A stretch of 64,000 bases of DNA from Rhodocyclaceae bacterium UBA2271 (lineage in GTDB: Bacteria; Pseudomonadota; Gammaproteobacteria; Burkholderiales; Rhodocyclaceae), in the NCBI GenBank assembly GCA_002347405.1, contig DDXB01000053.1:1-64000 (forward strand), read 5' to 3'. Made by a program: the position numbers and the translations under genes. Of this stretch, positions 26,277 through 35,010 are shown piece after piece (within the stretch, counting starts at the first letter, position 1; each line of letters starts with the position of its first letter). The notes beneath the pieces were generated by a model. That model was given only the letters and a program-made list of their open reading frames with translations. It had not been told where the DNA came from and searched no databases.

Positions 26277-27458
26277 ATGCTGGTCTATCTCGGCATCTGC
26301 GCCGTACTGGCTTTTCTGGCGGCGCTGTTGGCGGCGTTACTCGCCGTACCCATGTTGGCGTCGTTCGGCTTCGCCGTCCCGCCAGCGCCGACTTTCCATA
26401 TCGCCTTCGCCGCCGGCGCGCTGCCTCTGATATTCGGCGCCATCATCCACTTTGTTCCGGTGCTGACGCGAACCGCCTCGCCCGGTCGCCCGCTCATTCT
26501 CCTTCCCCTTGTTGTGCAACCGGCCGGCCTGGTCACGCCGCTGGCACTGGCCGGAGTATTGCCGGGCTGGAGCCTGCATGCCGCGGCGAGCGTTATCTCG
26601 CTTGCAGCCTTGATTCTGCTGGTCTGGATCACCCGCCGTTTGCGGGCCACGCTGGGCACGGCGCATCCCGGCGCGCGCTGGTATGGGGCCGCGCTGTTGT
26701 GCCTGTTTTTCGCCGTCAGCCTGGTGCTGGTGTGGCTGGCGCAACCAGAATCGGGCCCCTCCCTGCGCCTCTTTCATTTGCATCTCAATACCCTGGGCTT
26801 CATCGGTCTGGCGGCACTGGGCACACTGCCGGTGCTGTTGCCGACGGCGCTACGCCGTCCCGATCCGGGTGCCGCTGTTCGCTTGCGCCGCGACCTGCCA
26901 ATTGCCGTGGGTGGCGTGGTGCTGGTTGCGGCGGGAGCGGGGGGCGGCAGTGGCGGTGCGTGGCTGGCCATTGTCGGTGCCGCCATGCTGCTCTGGGTCG
27001 TCGGTGGCAACCTGCTGGCATGGCAGCGGACATTTGGTTTACACGCGATAGTCGGCGCTGGCGCGGCGGCGTCAATGCTGGCGGCAACGTCGGGGCTCGC
27101 CATCCTGCTGTTGCTGGGCATGGCGCACGGCATGGGCTTGATGACTGCGCGACCGGCCAGCGCCGCCTTCGGCGCAGCCTTCCTGCTGCCGCTGGTCACC
27201 GGTGCACTGAGCCAGCTATTGCCGGTCTGGTGTCATCCCGCAGCTGATTCATTGCAGCGGCGCCTCCTGCATGAACGACTGACCTGGGGCAGCCGCTGGC
27301 GCGCCGCACTGTTTCTGGCCGGTGGCGTCTGGCTCGCGTTTGACGATTCCGGCGGCTGGCTGCCGGTTGCTGCCGGACTGCTGTTGTTTCTCATTGCGCT
27401 GCTGCGCGGATGGCTGGACAGTCCTAAGAGCAGCGACGATAATTCCCGCTCAATTTAG
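26277..27458 (+). CDS. polytopic membrane protein between hom and thrC
   Basis: A 393-aa very hydrophobic protein with about eleven or twelve helices. Histidines on helices (FHIAFAAGALPLIFGAIIHFVPVLTR and LFHLHLNTLGFIGLAALGTLPVLLPTALR) recall NnrS-like or heme-copper-oxidase-subunit-I-like membrane proteins, but I cannot name the family with certainty. It sits 12 bp after hom and 22 bp before thrC, in the same operon. The segment VPPAPTF near residue 35 is encoded by an exact antisense R1 core (26372-26395), so part of the first periplasmic loop may derive from a repeat. Confidence 0.75.
   Translation: MLVYLGICAVLAFLAALLAALLAVPMLASFGFAVPPAPTFHIAFAAGALPLIFGAIIHFVPVLTRTASPGRPLILLPLVVQPAGLVTPLALAGVLPGWSLHAAASVISLAALILLVWITRRLRATLGTAHPGARWYGAALLCLFFAVSLVLVWLAQPESGPSLRLFHLHLNTLGFIGLAALGTLPVLLPTALRRPDPGAAVRLRRDLPIAVGGVVLVAAGAGGGSGGAWLAIVGAAMLLWVVGGNLLAWQRTFGLHAIVGAGAAASMLAATSGLAILLLLGMAHGMGLMTARPASAAFGAAFLLPLVTGALSQLLPVWCHPAADSLQRRLLHERLTWGSRWRAALFLAGGVWLAFDDSGGWLPVAAGLLLFLIALLRGWLDSPKSSDDNSRSI
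26372..26395 (-). repeat. R1 core inside the hom-thrC membrane-protein gene
   Basis: Exact 24/24 match (minus strand) to the R1 core found in intergenic gaps at 12591, 19713, 43388, 45150 and 47803. In the gene it is read antisense, giving VPPAPTF without breaking the frame. Confidence 0.75.
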
Positions 27459-27480
27459 CCCTTGGCAACTCGACACTTTC

Positions 27481-28911
27481 ATGAAATACATCTCGACACG
27501 CGGCGGCGGAGTGCCGCAGGATTTCAGCGACATTCTTCTCGGTGGCCTGGCCTCCGATGGCGGCCTGTATCTACCCGAAACCTATCCGCAGGTCAGTGCA
27601 GCCGAACTTGCTGAATGGCGCACGCTGCCCTATGCCGGACTGGCGCTGCGCATCCTCGAAAAATTCATCGACGACATTCCTTCCGACACCCTCAAAGTGC
27701 TGGTCGAACGTGCCTACACGGCCGATGCCTTCCGCCATGCGCGCCCCGGCCGCAATGCGAATGACATCACCCCGCTGACCACGCTCGAACCGGGCCTCTA
27801 TTTGCTCGAACTGTCGAATGGCCCGACGCTGGCCTTCAAGGACATGGCGATGCAACTGCTCGGCAACCTGTTCGAGCATGTGCTGTCCGTGCGCGGCGAG
27901 ACTATCAACATCCTTGGTGCCACTTCGGGCGATACCGGCTCGGCGGCGGAATACGCCATGCGCGGCAAGCATGGCGTGCGTGTTTTCATGTTGTCGCCGC
28001 ATGGCCTGATGTCGGCTTTCCAGCGCGCCCAGATGTATTCGCTGCAGGAACCGAACATCTTCAACATCGCCATCGAGGCCATGTTCGACGACTGCCAGGA
28101 CATCGTCAAGGCGGTTTCCAACGATGCCGCCTTCAAGGCGAAATACAAGATCGGCGCGGTCAACTCGATCAACTGGGCGCGGGTGCTGGCCCAGATTGTT
28201 TACTACTTCAAGGGCTATTTTGCGGCAACACGCAGCAATGACGAGCAGGTGTCGTTTGCCGTACCGTCGGGAAACTTCGGCAATATCTGCGCCGGCCACA
28301 TCGCTCGCATGATGGGCTTGCCGATTCACCGGCTGGTCCTCGCCACCAACGAGAACGACGTACTCGACGAGTTCTTCCGCACCGGTGTCTACCGGCCGCG
28401 CGGCGCCAGCGATACCTGGGTGACATCGAGCCCGTCGATGGACATCTCCAAGGCGTCGAATTTCGAGCGCTTCGTCTTCGACCTGGTCGGTCGCGATCCG
28501 GCGGTGGTACGCGAACTGTGGTCCAAGGTGGATGCCGGCGGCAGTTTCGATCTGAATGGCACACCGTATCTCGCCCGTCTCGCGGATTTCCGTTTCGTTT
28601 CCGGCAAGAGCACCCATGCCGATCGTCTCGCAACGATCCGCGCTGTCTGGCAGCAGCACCAGCTGATGGTCGATACGCACACGGCCGATGCACTCAAGGT
28701 GGCGCGCGAACAGCGTGAAGCAGGTGTGCCGATGATCGTACTGGAAACGGCGCAGCCGGTGAAGTTCGCCGAGACCATCCGGGAGGCGCTGGGCTGCGAT
28801 CCGCTGCGGCCCGCGGACTTCGACGGCATTGAAAAACTGCCGCAACGTGTCGCGGTGATGAAGGCAGATGCTCAGGCGGTTAAGGATTTCATCGTCCGCC
28901 ATTGCACATGA
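27481..28911 (+). CDS. thrC: threonine synthase
   Basis: A 476-aa PLP enzyme making threonine from O-phosphohomoserine. It starts MKYISTRGGGVPQDFSDILLGGLASDGGLYLPE, the family opening, and has the PLP-lysine segment SNGPTLAFKDMAMQLLGNL (about residue 119) and the glycine-rich phosphate-binding GATSGDTGSAA. The ATG at 27481 is preferred over upstream in-frame starts inside the membrane-protein gene. Its stop overlaps the next ATG by 4 bp. Confidence 0.97.
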   Translation: MKYISTRGGGVPQDFSDILLGGLASDGGLYLPETYPQVSAAELAEWRTLPYAGLALRILEKFIDDIPSDTLKVLVERAYTADAFRHARPGRNANDITPLTTLEPGLYLLELSNGPTLAFKDMAMQLLGNLFEHVLSVRGETINILGATSGDTGSAAEYAMRGKHGVRVFMLSPHGLMSAFQRAQMYSLQEPNIFNIAIEAMFDDCQDIVKAVSNDAAFKAKYKIGAVNSINWARVLAQIVYYFKGYFAATRSNDEQVSFAVPSGNFGNICAGHIARMMGLPIHRLVLATNENDVLDEFFRTGVYRPRGASDTWVTSSPSMDISKASNFERFVFDLVGRDPAVVRELWSKVDAGGSFDLNGTPYLARLADFRFVSGKSTHADRLATIRAVWQQHQLMVDTHTADALKVAREQREAGVPMIVLETAQPVKFAETIREALGCDPLRPADFDGIEKLPQRVAVMKADAQAVKDFIVRHCT

Positions 28912-29534
28912 ACATCGACCAGGCCGCGCTTTGGTCCGAACGTTATGCCGAGGCCGGCGCGGATTATTATTTCGGCACGACACCCAACAAGTTTCTGGTT
29001 GCGCAGGCGCAACGCTTGCTGCCTGGCTGGACGGCACTGGCGGTAGCGGACGGGGAGGGTCGTAACAGTGTCTTCCTTGCCGAGACGGGGCTGCAGGTTA
29101 CCGCCGTTGAAATTTCGCCAGTGGGTTTGCACAAGGCGCAGCGGCTGGCGGCCAGTCGCCATGTCGCGGTGAATTTCGTGCTGGCTGACGTCCTGCAATG
29201 GCAGGCGCCAACGCCATTCGATGTGGTGGTGGCCATCTTCGTGCAGTTCGTTGGCCCGGCCGAGCGGGCCGTGCTGTTCGACCGCATGCGCTCCGCCGTA
29301 AAACCTGGCGGTCTGCTGTTGATGCAGGGTTACACCCCGCAGCAACTTGAATACAGCACCGGCGGACCATCCGCCGAGGAAAACCTCTATACCGCGAAGC
29401 TGCTGGAGCAGGAGTTTTCCGGTTGGGAGATGCTGGAATTACGCGAGCATGAAGACGAACTCGCTGAGGGCGCCGGCCACAAGGGCCGTTCAGCCCTGAT
29501 TGATCTGGTGGCGCGAAAACCTAGAGATAAATGA
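28908..29534 (+). CDS. class I SAM-dependent methyltransferase
   Basis: A 208-aa Rossmann-fold methyltransferase resembling the TehB/Methyltransf_11 group. It has motif I ALAVADGEGRNSVFLAETG (normally DLGCGEGRN), motif II VTAVEIS, and a region ADVLQW followed by VVVAIFVQFV. The ATG at 28908 overlaps the thrC TGA (ATGA), so it is translationally coupled to thrC. The substrate is unknown. Confidence 0.85.
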   Translation: MNIDQAALWSERYAEAGADYYFGTTPNKFLVAQAQRLLPGWTALAVADGEGRNSVFLAETGLQVTAVEISPVGLHKAQRLAASRHVAVNFVLADVLQWQAPTPFDVVVAIFVQFVGPAERAVLFDRMRSAVKPGGLLLMQGYTPQQLEYSTGGPSAEENLYTAKLLEQEFSGWEMLELREHEDELAEGAGHKGRSALIDLVARKPRDK

Positions 29535-29658
29535 CCGCCGGGAAAACCGTAACCGCCAGTACCAGCACCAGCCATTCCAGGTTATGGCGGGCCAGAAAAC
29601 CCGTGAAGTGCAAAACCAGAACCGTGATGGCAACGATGTAATACAGAATGAACAACAT
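29521..29658 (-). CDS. 45-aa small hydrophobic protein
   Basis: On the minus strand ATG at 29658 opens a 45-codon frame ending in TAG at 29521. The product starts MLFILYYIVAITVLVLHFTG and continues FLARHNLEWL then VLVLAVTVFP, giving two hydrophobic stretches of about 18 residues each, consistent with a small inner-membrane hairpin. A GGGAG ribosome site lies about 9 bp upstream. It overlaps the methyltransferase end by 14 bp on the opposite strand. No family recognised. Confidence 0.6.
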   Translation of the reverse strand: MLFILYYIVAITVLVLHFTGFLARHNLEWLVLVLAVTVFPAVIYL

Positions 29659-29774
29659 GAAGATGATCTCCCAAGTCCGTTATGGTGCATGGTCTGTGCA
29701 GGGCGATTATAGGCACAATAGTTGCGCAGAATCCCTTGCCATGCGGCTTCCATGGGAAAAAATGCAACAACCGC

Positions 29775-29805
29775 TTGACGCTGGGGTTGGTAGTCCAGTT
29801 ACAAT
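29775..29805 (+). promoter_or_regulatory. candidate sigma-70 promoter for the HU gene
   Basis: TTGACG (29775-29780) and TACAAT (29800-29805) with a 19-bp spacer lie 43 bp before the HU start. The spacer is long by 2 bp, but the hexamers are good in an otherwise GC-rich region. Confidence 0.5.
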
Positions 29806-29847
29806 GATACTTGGCTATGTGGCCTTTCATCTGAGGAGCAGACCAAT

Positions 29848-30144
29848 ATGAACAAAGGGGATCTCATCGAAATCGCAGCCAAGGAAGCCGATATCAGCAA
29901 GGCTGCCGCAGGCAAAGCGCTGGACGCGATTGTCGGTGCCGTTGTCAAATCAGTCGCCAAGGGCAATCCTGTTACTCTGGTAGGTTTCGGCACCTTCAAA
30001 GCTGCCAAGCGCGCCGCACGTACTGGCGTGAATCCCAAGACCGGCGAAAAATTGAAAATTGCGGCGACCACCGTGCCGCGCTTCACTGCGGGCACAGGTT
30101 TCAAGACTGCCGTTGCAGGCAAGAAAAAGGCCGCCAAGAAATAA
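29848..30144 (+). CDS. HU-family DNA-binding protein
   Basis: A 98-aa histone-like protein that bends and compacts DNA. It begins MNKGDLIEIAAKEADISKAAAGKALDAIV, has the beta-arm region GFGTFKAAKRAARTGVNPKTGEKLKIAATTVPRFTAG, and ends in a lysine/alanine-rich tail (AVAGKKKAAKK) typical of several betaproteobacterial HUs. An AGGAG ribosome site precedes the ATG. Monocistronic: own promoter upstream, strong terminator downstream. Confidence 0.96.
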   Translation: MNKGDLIEIAAKEADISKAAAGKALDAIVGAVVKSVAKGNPVTLVGFGTFKAAKRAARTGVNPKTGEKLKIAATTVPRFTAGTGFKTAVAGKKKAAKK

Positions 30145-30168
30145 ACGGCAGTCTTCGCAGCATATAGA

Positions 30169-30203
30169 GGGGCGCGGCGTCTAGCCGGCGCCCCTTGTTT
30201 TTT
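30169..30203 (+). terminator. rho-independent terminator after the HU gene
   Basis: A GC stem GGGGCGC ... GCGCCCC with an inner GGC/GCC pair closes on TCTA and is followed by TTGTTTTTT. It serves the HU gene; the convergent MFS gene ends at 30212. Confidence 0.85.
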
Positions 30204-30211
30204 GGTGCGTT

Positions 30212-31414
30212 TCAACTGGCGGGTTTCAGGCGTTGCAGGTAGGCAACACCAAGGCCGAGTGCCAGAAAACCGCACAGGAGCAGGGTCGGACGTACACCCA
30301 GTATCTCGCCAATACCACCGACTGCCAGACTGCCCAGTGGCGCAATGCCCAGGAATGCCGTCGAAAAGATCGCCATGACGCGGCCACGAAAGTCTTCTTC
30401 GACCACCGTCTGGATCAATGTGTTGCTGCCGGCAACGGTGATGACGACGCAAAATCCCAGCACGGCCAGCAGCGGGTAGGCAATGATGAGGGTGGGAGCC
30501 AGCGCAAAGGCGGCCAGCGCAATGCCAGCCGTGAGCGTGGCATATGCCGACAGCCGGTCCAGGCCGGTAGCGATTCCGCCGCTACCCCGCAGCGCGAGGA
30601 ACAGTGCGGCAGACAGCGAACCGATGCCGGCACTGCCCACCAGAAAACCATACGTTTGCGCATCGCCATGAAAGATGTCGCGGGCGAAGGCCGGCATCAG
30701 CACGGCATACGGCGTGACGAAAAAACTGAATCCCGCCACCATGAAGAGCGGCAGGCGAATCTGTGGGTGCGTAAAAGCGTAAGCCAGGCCGGCGCGCAAG
30801 GCGGTTAATGCCGGTTGCACACGCACCTTGCGCGGTGCGACACGGATGGCCGCCAATGCGACAAGCACCGCCAGATAGGAAAGCGCATTGACGAGGAAAC
30901 AAGCCGCTTCGCCGGCCGCCGCGACCAGCAGTCCCGCCAGCGTCGGTCCGACAAAGCGCGAGCCGTTCATCAACAGGGAATTAAGGCCAATGGCATTGGG
31001 CAGGTCGGAGCGGTCAGTGACCAGCTGTGCCACAAAAGCCTGGCGCGCCGGCAGGTCGATGGCGTTGATACAGCCCAGCAGGAAGGCGATCATCAGCAAT
31101 GCCGCAGGCGTTATAGCGCCACTCACCGTCAAACCGAACAGCGCCAGTGCCTGAAGCAGGGAAAGAAATTGCGTCAGCAGCAACAGTCGGCGCCGGTCGA
31201 TCCGGTCGCTCCACACGCCGGCCAGGGTGCTGAACAACAGGATCGGGATCTGGCTGGCAAAGCCGACCAGGCCCAGCATGGCGACCGAATCGGTGAGCCG
31301 GTAAGCCAGCCAGATCATGGCGATCTGCTGCATCCAGGTGCCGATCAGCGAAACCAGTTGTCCGGCAAAAAACAGTCGAAAATTGCGTGAGCGCAGTGCG
31401 GGCATGGCCTTCAT
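30212..31414 (-). CDS. MFS transporter (EntS/DUF894-like)
   Basis: A 400-aa 12-helix major facilitator. It opens LRSRNFRLFFAGQLVSLIGTWMQQIAMIWLAYRLT, characteristic of the EntS/DUF894 MFS group of exporters, and carries the loop motif GVWSDRIDRRRLLLLTQ between helices 2 and 3. Substrate unknown. It converges on the HU gene and is divergent from the HD-GYP regulator. Confidence 0.88.
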   Translation of the reverse strand: MKAMPALRSRNFRLFFAGQLVSLIGTWMQQIAMIWLAYRLTDSVAMLGLVGFASQIPILLFSTLAGVWSDRIDRRRLLLLTQFLSLLQALALFGLTVSGAITPAALLMIAFLLGCINAIDLPARQAFVAQLVTDRSDLPNAIGLNSLLMNGSRFVGPTLAGLLVAAAGEAACFLVNALSYLAVLVALAAIRVAPRKVRVQPALTALRAGLAYAFTHPQIRLPLFMVAGFSFFVTPYAVLMPAFARDIFHGDAQTYGFLVGSAGIGSLSAALFLALRGSGGIATGLDRLSAYATLTAGIALAAFALAPTLIIAYPLLAVLGFCVVITVAGSNTLIQTVVEEDFRGRVMAIFSTAFLGIAPLGSLAVGGIGEILGVRPTLLLCGFLALGLGVAYLQRLKPAS

Positions 31415-31453
31415 GGTGCAATGCTACGGGATAAGGGACCACGGCTGTCCGAA

Positions 31454-31477
31454 AAAGTCGGCGCTGGTGGGACGGCG
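31454..31477 (+). repeat. R1 core, MFS / HD-GYP intergenic gap
   Basis: Matches the R1 core with one substitution (CTGGTGGGA for CTGGCGGGA). It lies upstream of the response regulator and creates an apparent in-frame N-terminal extension containing KVGAGGTA, which I do not accept as coding. Confidence 0.8.
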
Positions 31478-31549
31478 TTATATCGACTGTCCGATCATCC
31501 TCGCCTAGAATTAGAAGCTATCTTTCCAGGGACTTCGATTAACTCCATC

Positions 31550-32650
31550 ATGAACAATCCAAGCGATAAACCCGTCGTGCTGGTGGTGGATGACGTGCCC
31601 GAAAATCTGGCGATGCTGGGTGATCTCCTGCAGCACGAGTATCTTGTCAGAGTCGCCAATTCGGGAGCACGGGCGCTCGCGATTGCCGCCTCGCTGCCCC
31701 GCCCCGACCTGATATTGCTTGATGTCATGATGCCCGACCTGGATGGCCACGCCGTGCTCGACAAATTGCGAACCGATGCGGCGACGCGCGATATTCCGGT
31801 GATCTTCGTCACCGCCATGGATGCCGATGCCGACGAGGAACTGGGTTTCGCATTGGGTGCTGTCGACTACATCCACAAACCAATCCGGCCGGCGGTAGTG
31901 CTGGCGCGCGTGCGCACGCAGCTGGAACTCAAGTCGGCACGCGACCTCCTGCGCAACCAGAATGCCTGGCTGGAGTCTGAAGTGGCGCATCGCATGCGCG
32001 ACAACCAGGTCGTGCAGGATGTGGCGATGCGCGCCCTGGCCAGTCTGGCCGAAACACGTGACAACGAAACCGGCAACCATATTCGCCGTACCCAGGGCTA
32101 CGTCCGTGTCCTGGCATCGGAACTGGCGAAGAAACCGCACTTTATCGGACTGCGTGCCATCGGCGTCATCGATACCATCGTCAAGGCTGCGGCGCTGCAC
32201 GATATTGGCAAGGTCGGCATTCCCGATCACATTCTGCTCAAACCGGGACCACTGGATCCCGAGGAATGGCGCTTGATGAAGTGCCATGCCAGCCTCGGGG
32301 CAGATGCCATTGAAACTGCCCTGACCGATGAAGAAGATCATGCACCGCTGGCTTTCCTGCATATCGCGATGGATATCGCTCAGTTCCACCACGAATGGTG
32401 GGATGGCCGTGGATATCCGAATGGACTGAAGGGCGAGGCCATCCCCTTGCCGGCGCGACTGATGGCTGTTGCCGATGTCTTCGACGCACTTATTTCCCGC
32501 CGGGTATATAAGCCGCCGGTAGCCATCGAGGAAGCCATCGCCATTATCATGGCCAAAAACGGCAGCCATTTCGACCCGGAAATCATTGCTGCCTTTGTCG
32601 AGCGCCTCGATGATTTTCGCCAGATTGCCGAGCGCTTTGCCGATGCATAG
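31550..32650 (+). CDS. response regulator with HD-GYP phosphodiesterase domain
   Basis: A 366-aa RpfG-type protein. The receiver domain (about 5-125) has the acidic pair VVDDVPEN, phospho-acceptor D in LILLDVMMPD, and the conserved lysine in YIHKPI. The HD-GYP domain (about 150-355) has the HD motif AALHDIGKVGIPDHIL and the GYP loop HHEWWDGRGYPNGLKGEAIPLPARLMAVADVFDAL, complete for c-di-GMP hydrolysis. No histidine kinase is adjacent, so it is an orphan. The start at 31550 gives a normal receiver N-terminus. Confidence 0.92.
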   Translation: MNNPSDKPVVLVVDDVPENLAMLGDLLQHEYLVRVANSGARALAIAASLPRPDLILLDVMMPDLDGHAVLDKLRTDAATRDIPVIFVTAMDADADEELGFALGAVDYIHKPIRPAVVLARVRTQLELKSARDLLRNQNAWLESEVAHRMRDNQVVQDVAMRALASLAETRDNETGNHIRRTQGYVRVLASELAKKPHFIGLRAIGVIDTIVKAAALHDIGKVGIPDHILLKPGPLDPEEWRLMKCHASLGADAIETALTDEEDHAPLAFLHIAMDIAQFHHEWWDGRGYPNGLKGEAIPLPARLMAVADVFDALISRRVYKPPVAIEEAIAIIMAKNGSHFDPEIIAAFVERLDDFRQIAERFADA

Positions 32651-32664
32651 CGGTTGAGAGCAGC

Positions 32665-32691
32665 TTGGCAGGTAATGGCATGATTTAGAAT
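32665..32691 (+). promoter_or_regulatory. candidate promoter for gltX
   Basis: TTGGCA (32665-32670) and TAGAAT (32686-32691) with a 15-bp spacer lie 27 bp before the gltX ATG. The short spacer lowers confidence. Confidence 0.4.
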
Positions 32692-32718
32692 ACGTGCTTT
32701 CTCGTCAGCCGCTTTGTC

Positions 32719-34122
32719 ATGACCGCCCGTTCCCCTGTCGTCCGCACCCGTTTCGCCCCCAGCCCGACCGGCTACCTGCACATTGGCGGTGCACGTACCG
32801 CCCTGTTCGCCTGGGCCTATGCCCGCCATCACGCTGGCCAGTTCATTCTGCGCATCGAAGACACCGACGTGGCGCGCTCGACGCCGGAGGCGGTACAGGC
32901 GATTCTGGACGGCATGCAATGGCTGGGTCTGGCGCACGATGAAGGCCCGTTCTACCAGATGGAACGCATGGATCGCTACAAGGAGGTGATCGGCCAGATG
33001 CTGGCTGCCGGCACCGCCTATCATTGCTACACCTCGATCGAAGAGCTCGACGCCTTGCGTGCCGAACAGGAAGCGAACAAGGAAAAGCCCCGCTACGCCG
33101 GTCTCTGGCGGCCCGAGCCCGGCAAGACCCTGCCGGAAAAGCCAGTTGGCGTGATGCCCGTGGTGCGCTTCAGGAATCCAACCGACGGCGTGGTGGCCTG
33201 GAATGACCTGGTGAAGGGGCGAATCGAGATCGCCAACGCCGAACTGGACGACTTCATCATTGCCCGCGCCGATGGCACGCCGACCTACAATTTCTGCGTC
33301 GTGGTGGATGACTCGGACATGCAGATCACCCACGTCATTCGCGGCGACGACCATGTCAACAACACGCCGCGCCAGATCAACCTGTTGCAGGCTCTGGGCG
33401 CACCGGTGCCGAGTTACGGCCACGTTTCGATGATCCTCGGCGACGACGGCACCAAACTGTCCAAGCGCCATGGCGCGGTCAGCGTGATGCAGTATGAAGA
33501 AAACGGTTACCTGCCCGAAGCGGTACTCAACTACCTCGCCCGGCTGGGCTGGTCGCATGGCGACGAAGAGATCTTTTCGCTGGAACAGTTTGTCGAGTGG
33601 TTCGACCTCGATCACATCACCGCCTCCGCTGCGCAGTTCAACACTGAAAAGCTGAACTGGCTGAATGCCCATTACATCAAGCTGGCTGACGATGCACGGC
33701 TGGGCGGGGAAATCGTGCGGCGACTGGTCGAGGAGGGTGTGCCGGCCGGCAATGTTCCCGATCCGGCGTTGATCGCCGCGCTCTACAAGGATCGCGTCGT
33801 CAACCTCAACGAACTGGCCGACTGCGCGCATCCGTTCTATGCGTCAGTGCAAGCCTCCGAAGAACTGACGGCGCAACACCTGACTGTTCCGGCGCGGGCC
33901 GCACTGGCTGACTTACGCGGCCGTCTGGCGAAGGTGGAGTGGGTTTCCGCTGAACTGGCAAAAGCGCTGAAGGAAACCCTGATCGCCACCGGCCTCAAAA
34001 TGCCGCAAGTGGCGATCCCCCTGCGCGTGGCCCTGCTGGGTCAACCGCAAAGCCCGGCCATCGACCGCGTACTGGCGGTGCTGGGCCGGGAAGAAACCTT
34101 GCGGCGACTGGAAAAGATTTAA
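32719..34122 (+). CDS. gltX: glutamate--tRNA ligase
   Basis: A 467-aa class I aminoacyl-tRNA synthetase that charges tRNA-Glu. It has the HIGH motif in FAPSPTGYLHIGGARTALFAW, KMSKR equivalent GTKLSKRHGAVSV (about residue 240), and a C-terminal anticodon-binding helical domain. Full length. Convergent with the glycine-zipper gene; a GCTGATCAGC palindrome followed by TTTTT (34140-34155) lies between them. Confidence 0.97.
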   Translation: MTARSPVVRTRFAPSPTGYLHIGGARTALFAWAYARHHAGQFILRIEDTDVARSTPEAVQAILDGMQWLGLAHDEGPFYQMERMDRYKEVIGQMLAAGTAYHCYTSIEELDALRAEQEANKEKPRYAGLWRPEPGKTLPEKPVGVMPVVRFRNPTDGVVAWNDLVKGRIEIANAELDDFIIARADGTPTYNFCVVVDDSDMQITHVIRGDDHVNNTPRQINLLQALGAPVPSYGHVSMILGDDGTKLSKRHGAVSVMQYEENGYLPEAVLNYLARLGWSHGDEEIFSLEQFVEWFDLDHITASAAQFNTEKLNWLNAHYIKLADDARLGGEIVRRLVEEGVPAGNVPDPALIAALYKDRVVNLNELADCAHPFYASVQASEELTAQHLTVPARAALADLRGRLAKVEWVSAELAKALKETLIATGLKMPQVAIPLRVALLGQPQSPAIDRVLAVLGREETLRRLEKI

Positions 34123-34163
34123 GGAAGGACGGAATTGAGGCTGATCAGCTTTTTCTCGGCTGC

Positions 34164-34919
34164 TCAGTTGTATGCAACCGGGGTGGGGGCGTTATCACCG
34201 ACCAGGCCACCGTTCTCGACCCGTACGCGATCACCGATGCGCCAGGCGGGAACCGTGTCCTGCGTCAGCGTCCGCAGCGAACCATCATTCATGCGCACGC
34301 TGATTTCATAACGTATGGTTTTCTTCTGGCTCTTTTCAACCTGGTGACCGGCATACGCCCCGCCGGCGGCGCCTGCCACGGTGGCGATTTTCTTACCGGT
34401 GCCGCCGCCAACCTGATGGCCGAGGATGCCGCCGATGACGCCACCGGCCACGGCGCCAAGACCACTGCCTTCGCCTGCCTGGGTCACTTCGCGCACGTTA
34501 TCGATGATGCCGCAATTCAGGCAGGGTGCGGGTGGAGCGACAGCCTTGACCGGAGCCGGTACGACGGGTGCCTGGGCGATTTCCCTGGCAGGTGCGGGTG
34601 CCGAGCTGGGTGCGGCGGGCTGGGCAAGCTTGGCAACTGGTTTGGGTGCCGGCTTGGCCGCAGGCTTCTCTGCCGTTTTATCGGTCGGCGCAGCTTCATT
34701 GGCCATTTGCGGTTGGGTCTGGGCCAAAGTCGGCGCTGGCGGGATGAAATGCCCCGCAGCGGGTACTGCGCCAGCAGTAACGGTTTCGGCAGTCGCCGCC
34801 TTGCCGGTCGGCAGATAGCCCGTCATGGCGGCGATGCCGGTCAGTGACAGCAGGGTCACGGCGACAGCGGCGACGGCGACGAGCGGGTGCAGGCGGGAAG
34901 TGGGGGTTGTAGTGGTCAT
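34164..34919 (-). CDS. glycine-zipper envelope protein (Rick_17kDa/SlyB-like domain)
   Basis: A 251-aa protein. One N-terminal hydrophobic helix (about 13-35) has no lipobox, so it is probably anchored in the inner membrane. A proline/alanine/lysine-rich linker follows (40-130), then CLNCG, then a glycine-zipper 2TM segment (GSGLGAVAGGVIGGILGHQVGGGTGKKIATVAGAAGGAYAG, about 152-190) and a C-terminal beta domain ending with DRVRVENGGLV. Such domains occur in outer-membrane lipoproteins of the 17-kDa antigen type. The linker segment AGAVPAAGHFIPPAPTLA is encoded by the long form of the R1 repeat (34726-34770). Confidence 0.8.
   Translation of the reverse strand: MTTTTPTSRLHPLVAVAAVAVTLLSLTGIAAMTGYLPTGKAATAETVTAGAVPAAGHFIPPAPTLAQTQPQMANEAAPTDKTAEKPAAKPAPKPVAKLAQPAAPSSAPAPAREIAQAPVVPAPVKAVAPPAPCLNCGIIDNVREVTQAGEGSGLGAVAGGVIGGILGHQVGGGTGKKIATVAGAAGGAYAGHQVEKSQKKTIRYEISVRMNDGSLRTLTQDTVPAWRIGDRVRVENGGLVGDNAPTPVAYN
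34726..34770 (+). repeat. R1 long form inside the glycine-zipper gene
   Basis: R1 core interrupted after GGCGGGA by the 21-nt module TGAAATGCCCCGCAGCGGGTA, then CTGCG. A related long copy is at 47227-47271. The 21-nt length keeps the host frame. Confidence 0.75.
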
Positions 34920-35010
34920 GTTGTCCTCGCGGATGATGTAATGGGTTATGGCGGGGTTACAACGCGAATAACGCTCCCCCCTCCCCAGGGTGGACAGATG
35001 AAACAGACCG

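Noticed and set aside
27053..27073. Possible further R1 copy in the hom-thrC membrane-protein gene (GTCGGCGCTGGCGCGGCGGCG)
   Set aside because: Partial match without the AAA start and with mismatches; explained by Gly/Ala codons in a GC-rich gene.
31421..31549. N-terminal extension of the HD-GYP regulator including KVGAGGTA
   Set aside because: The extension is the R1 repeat plus non-conserved sequence; the receiver domain begins normally at 31550.
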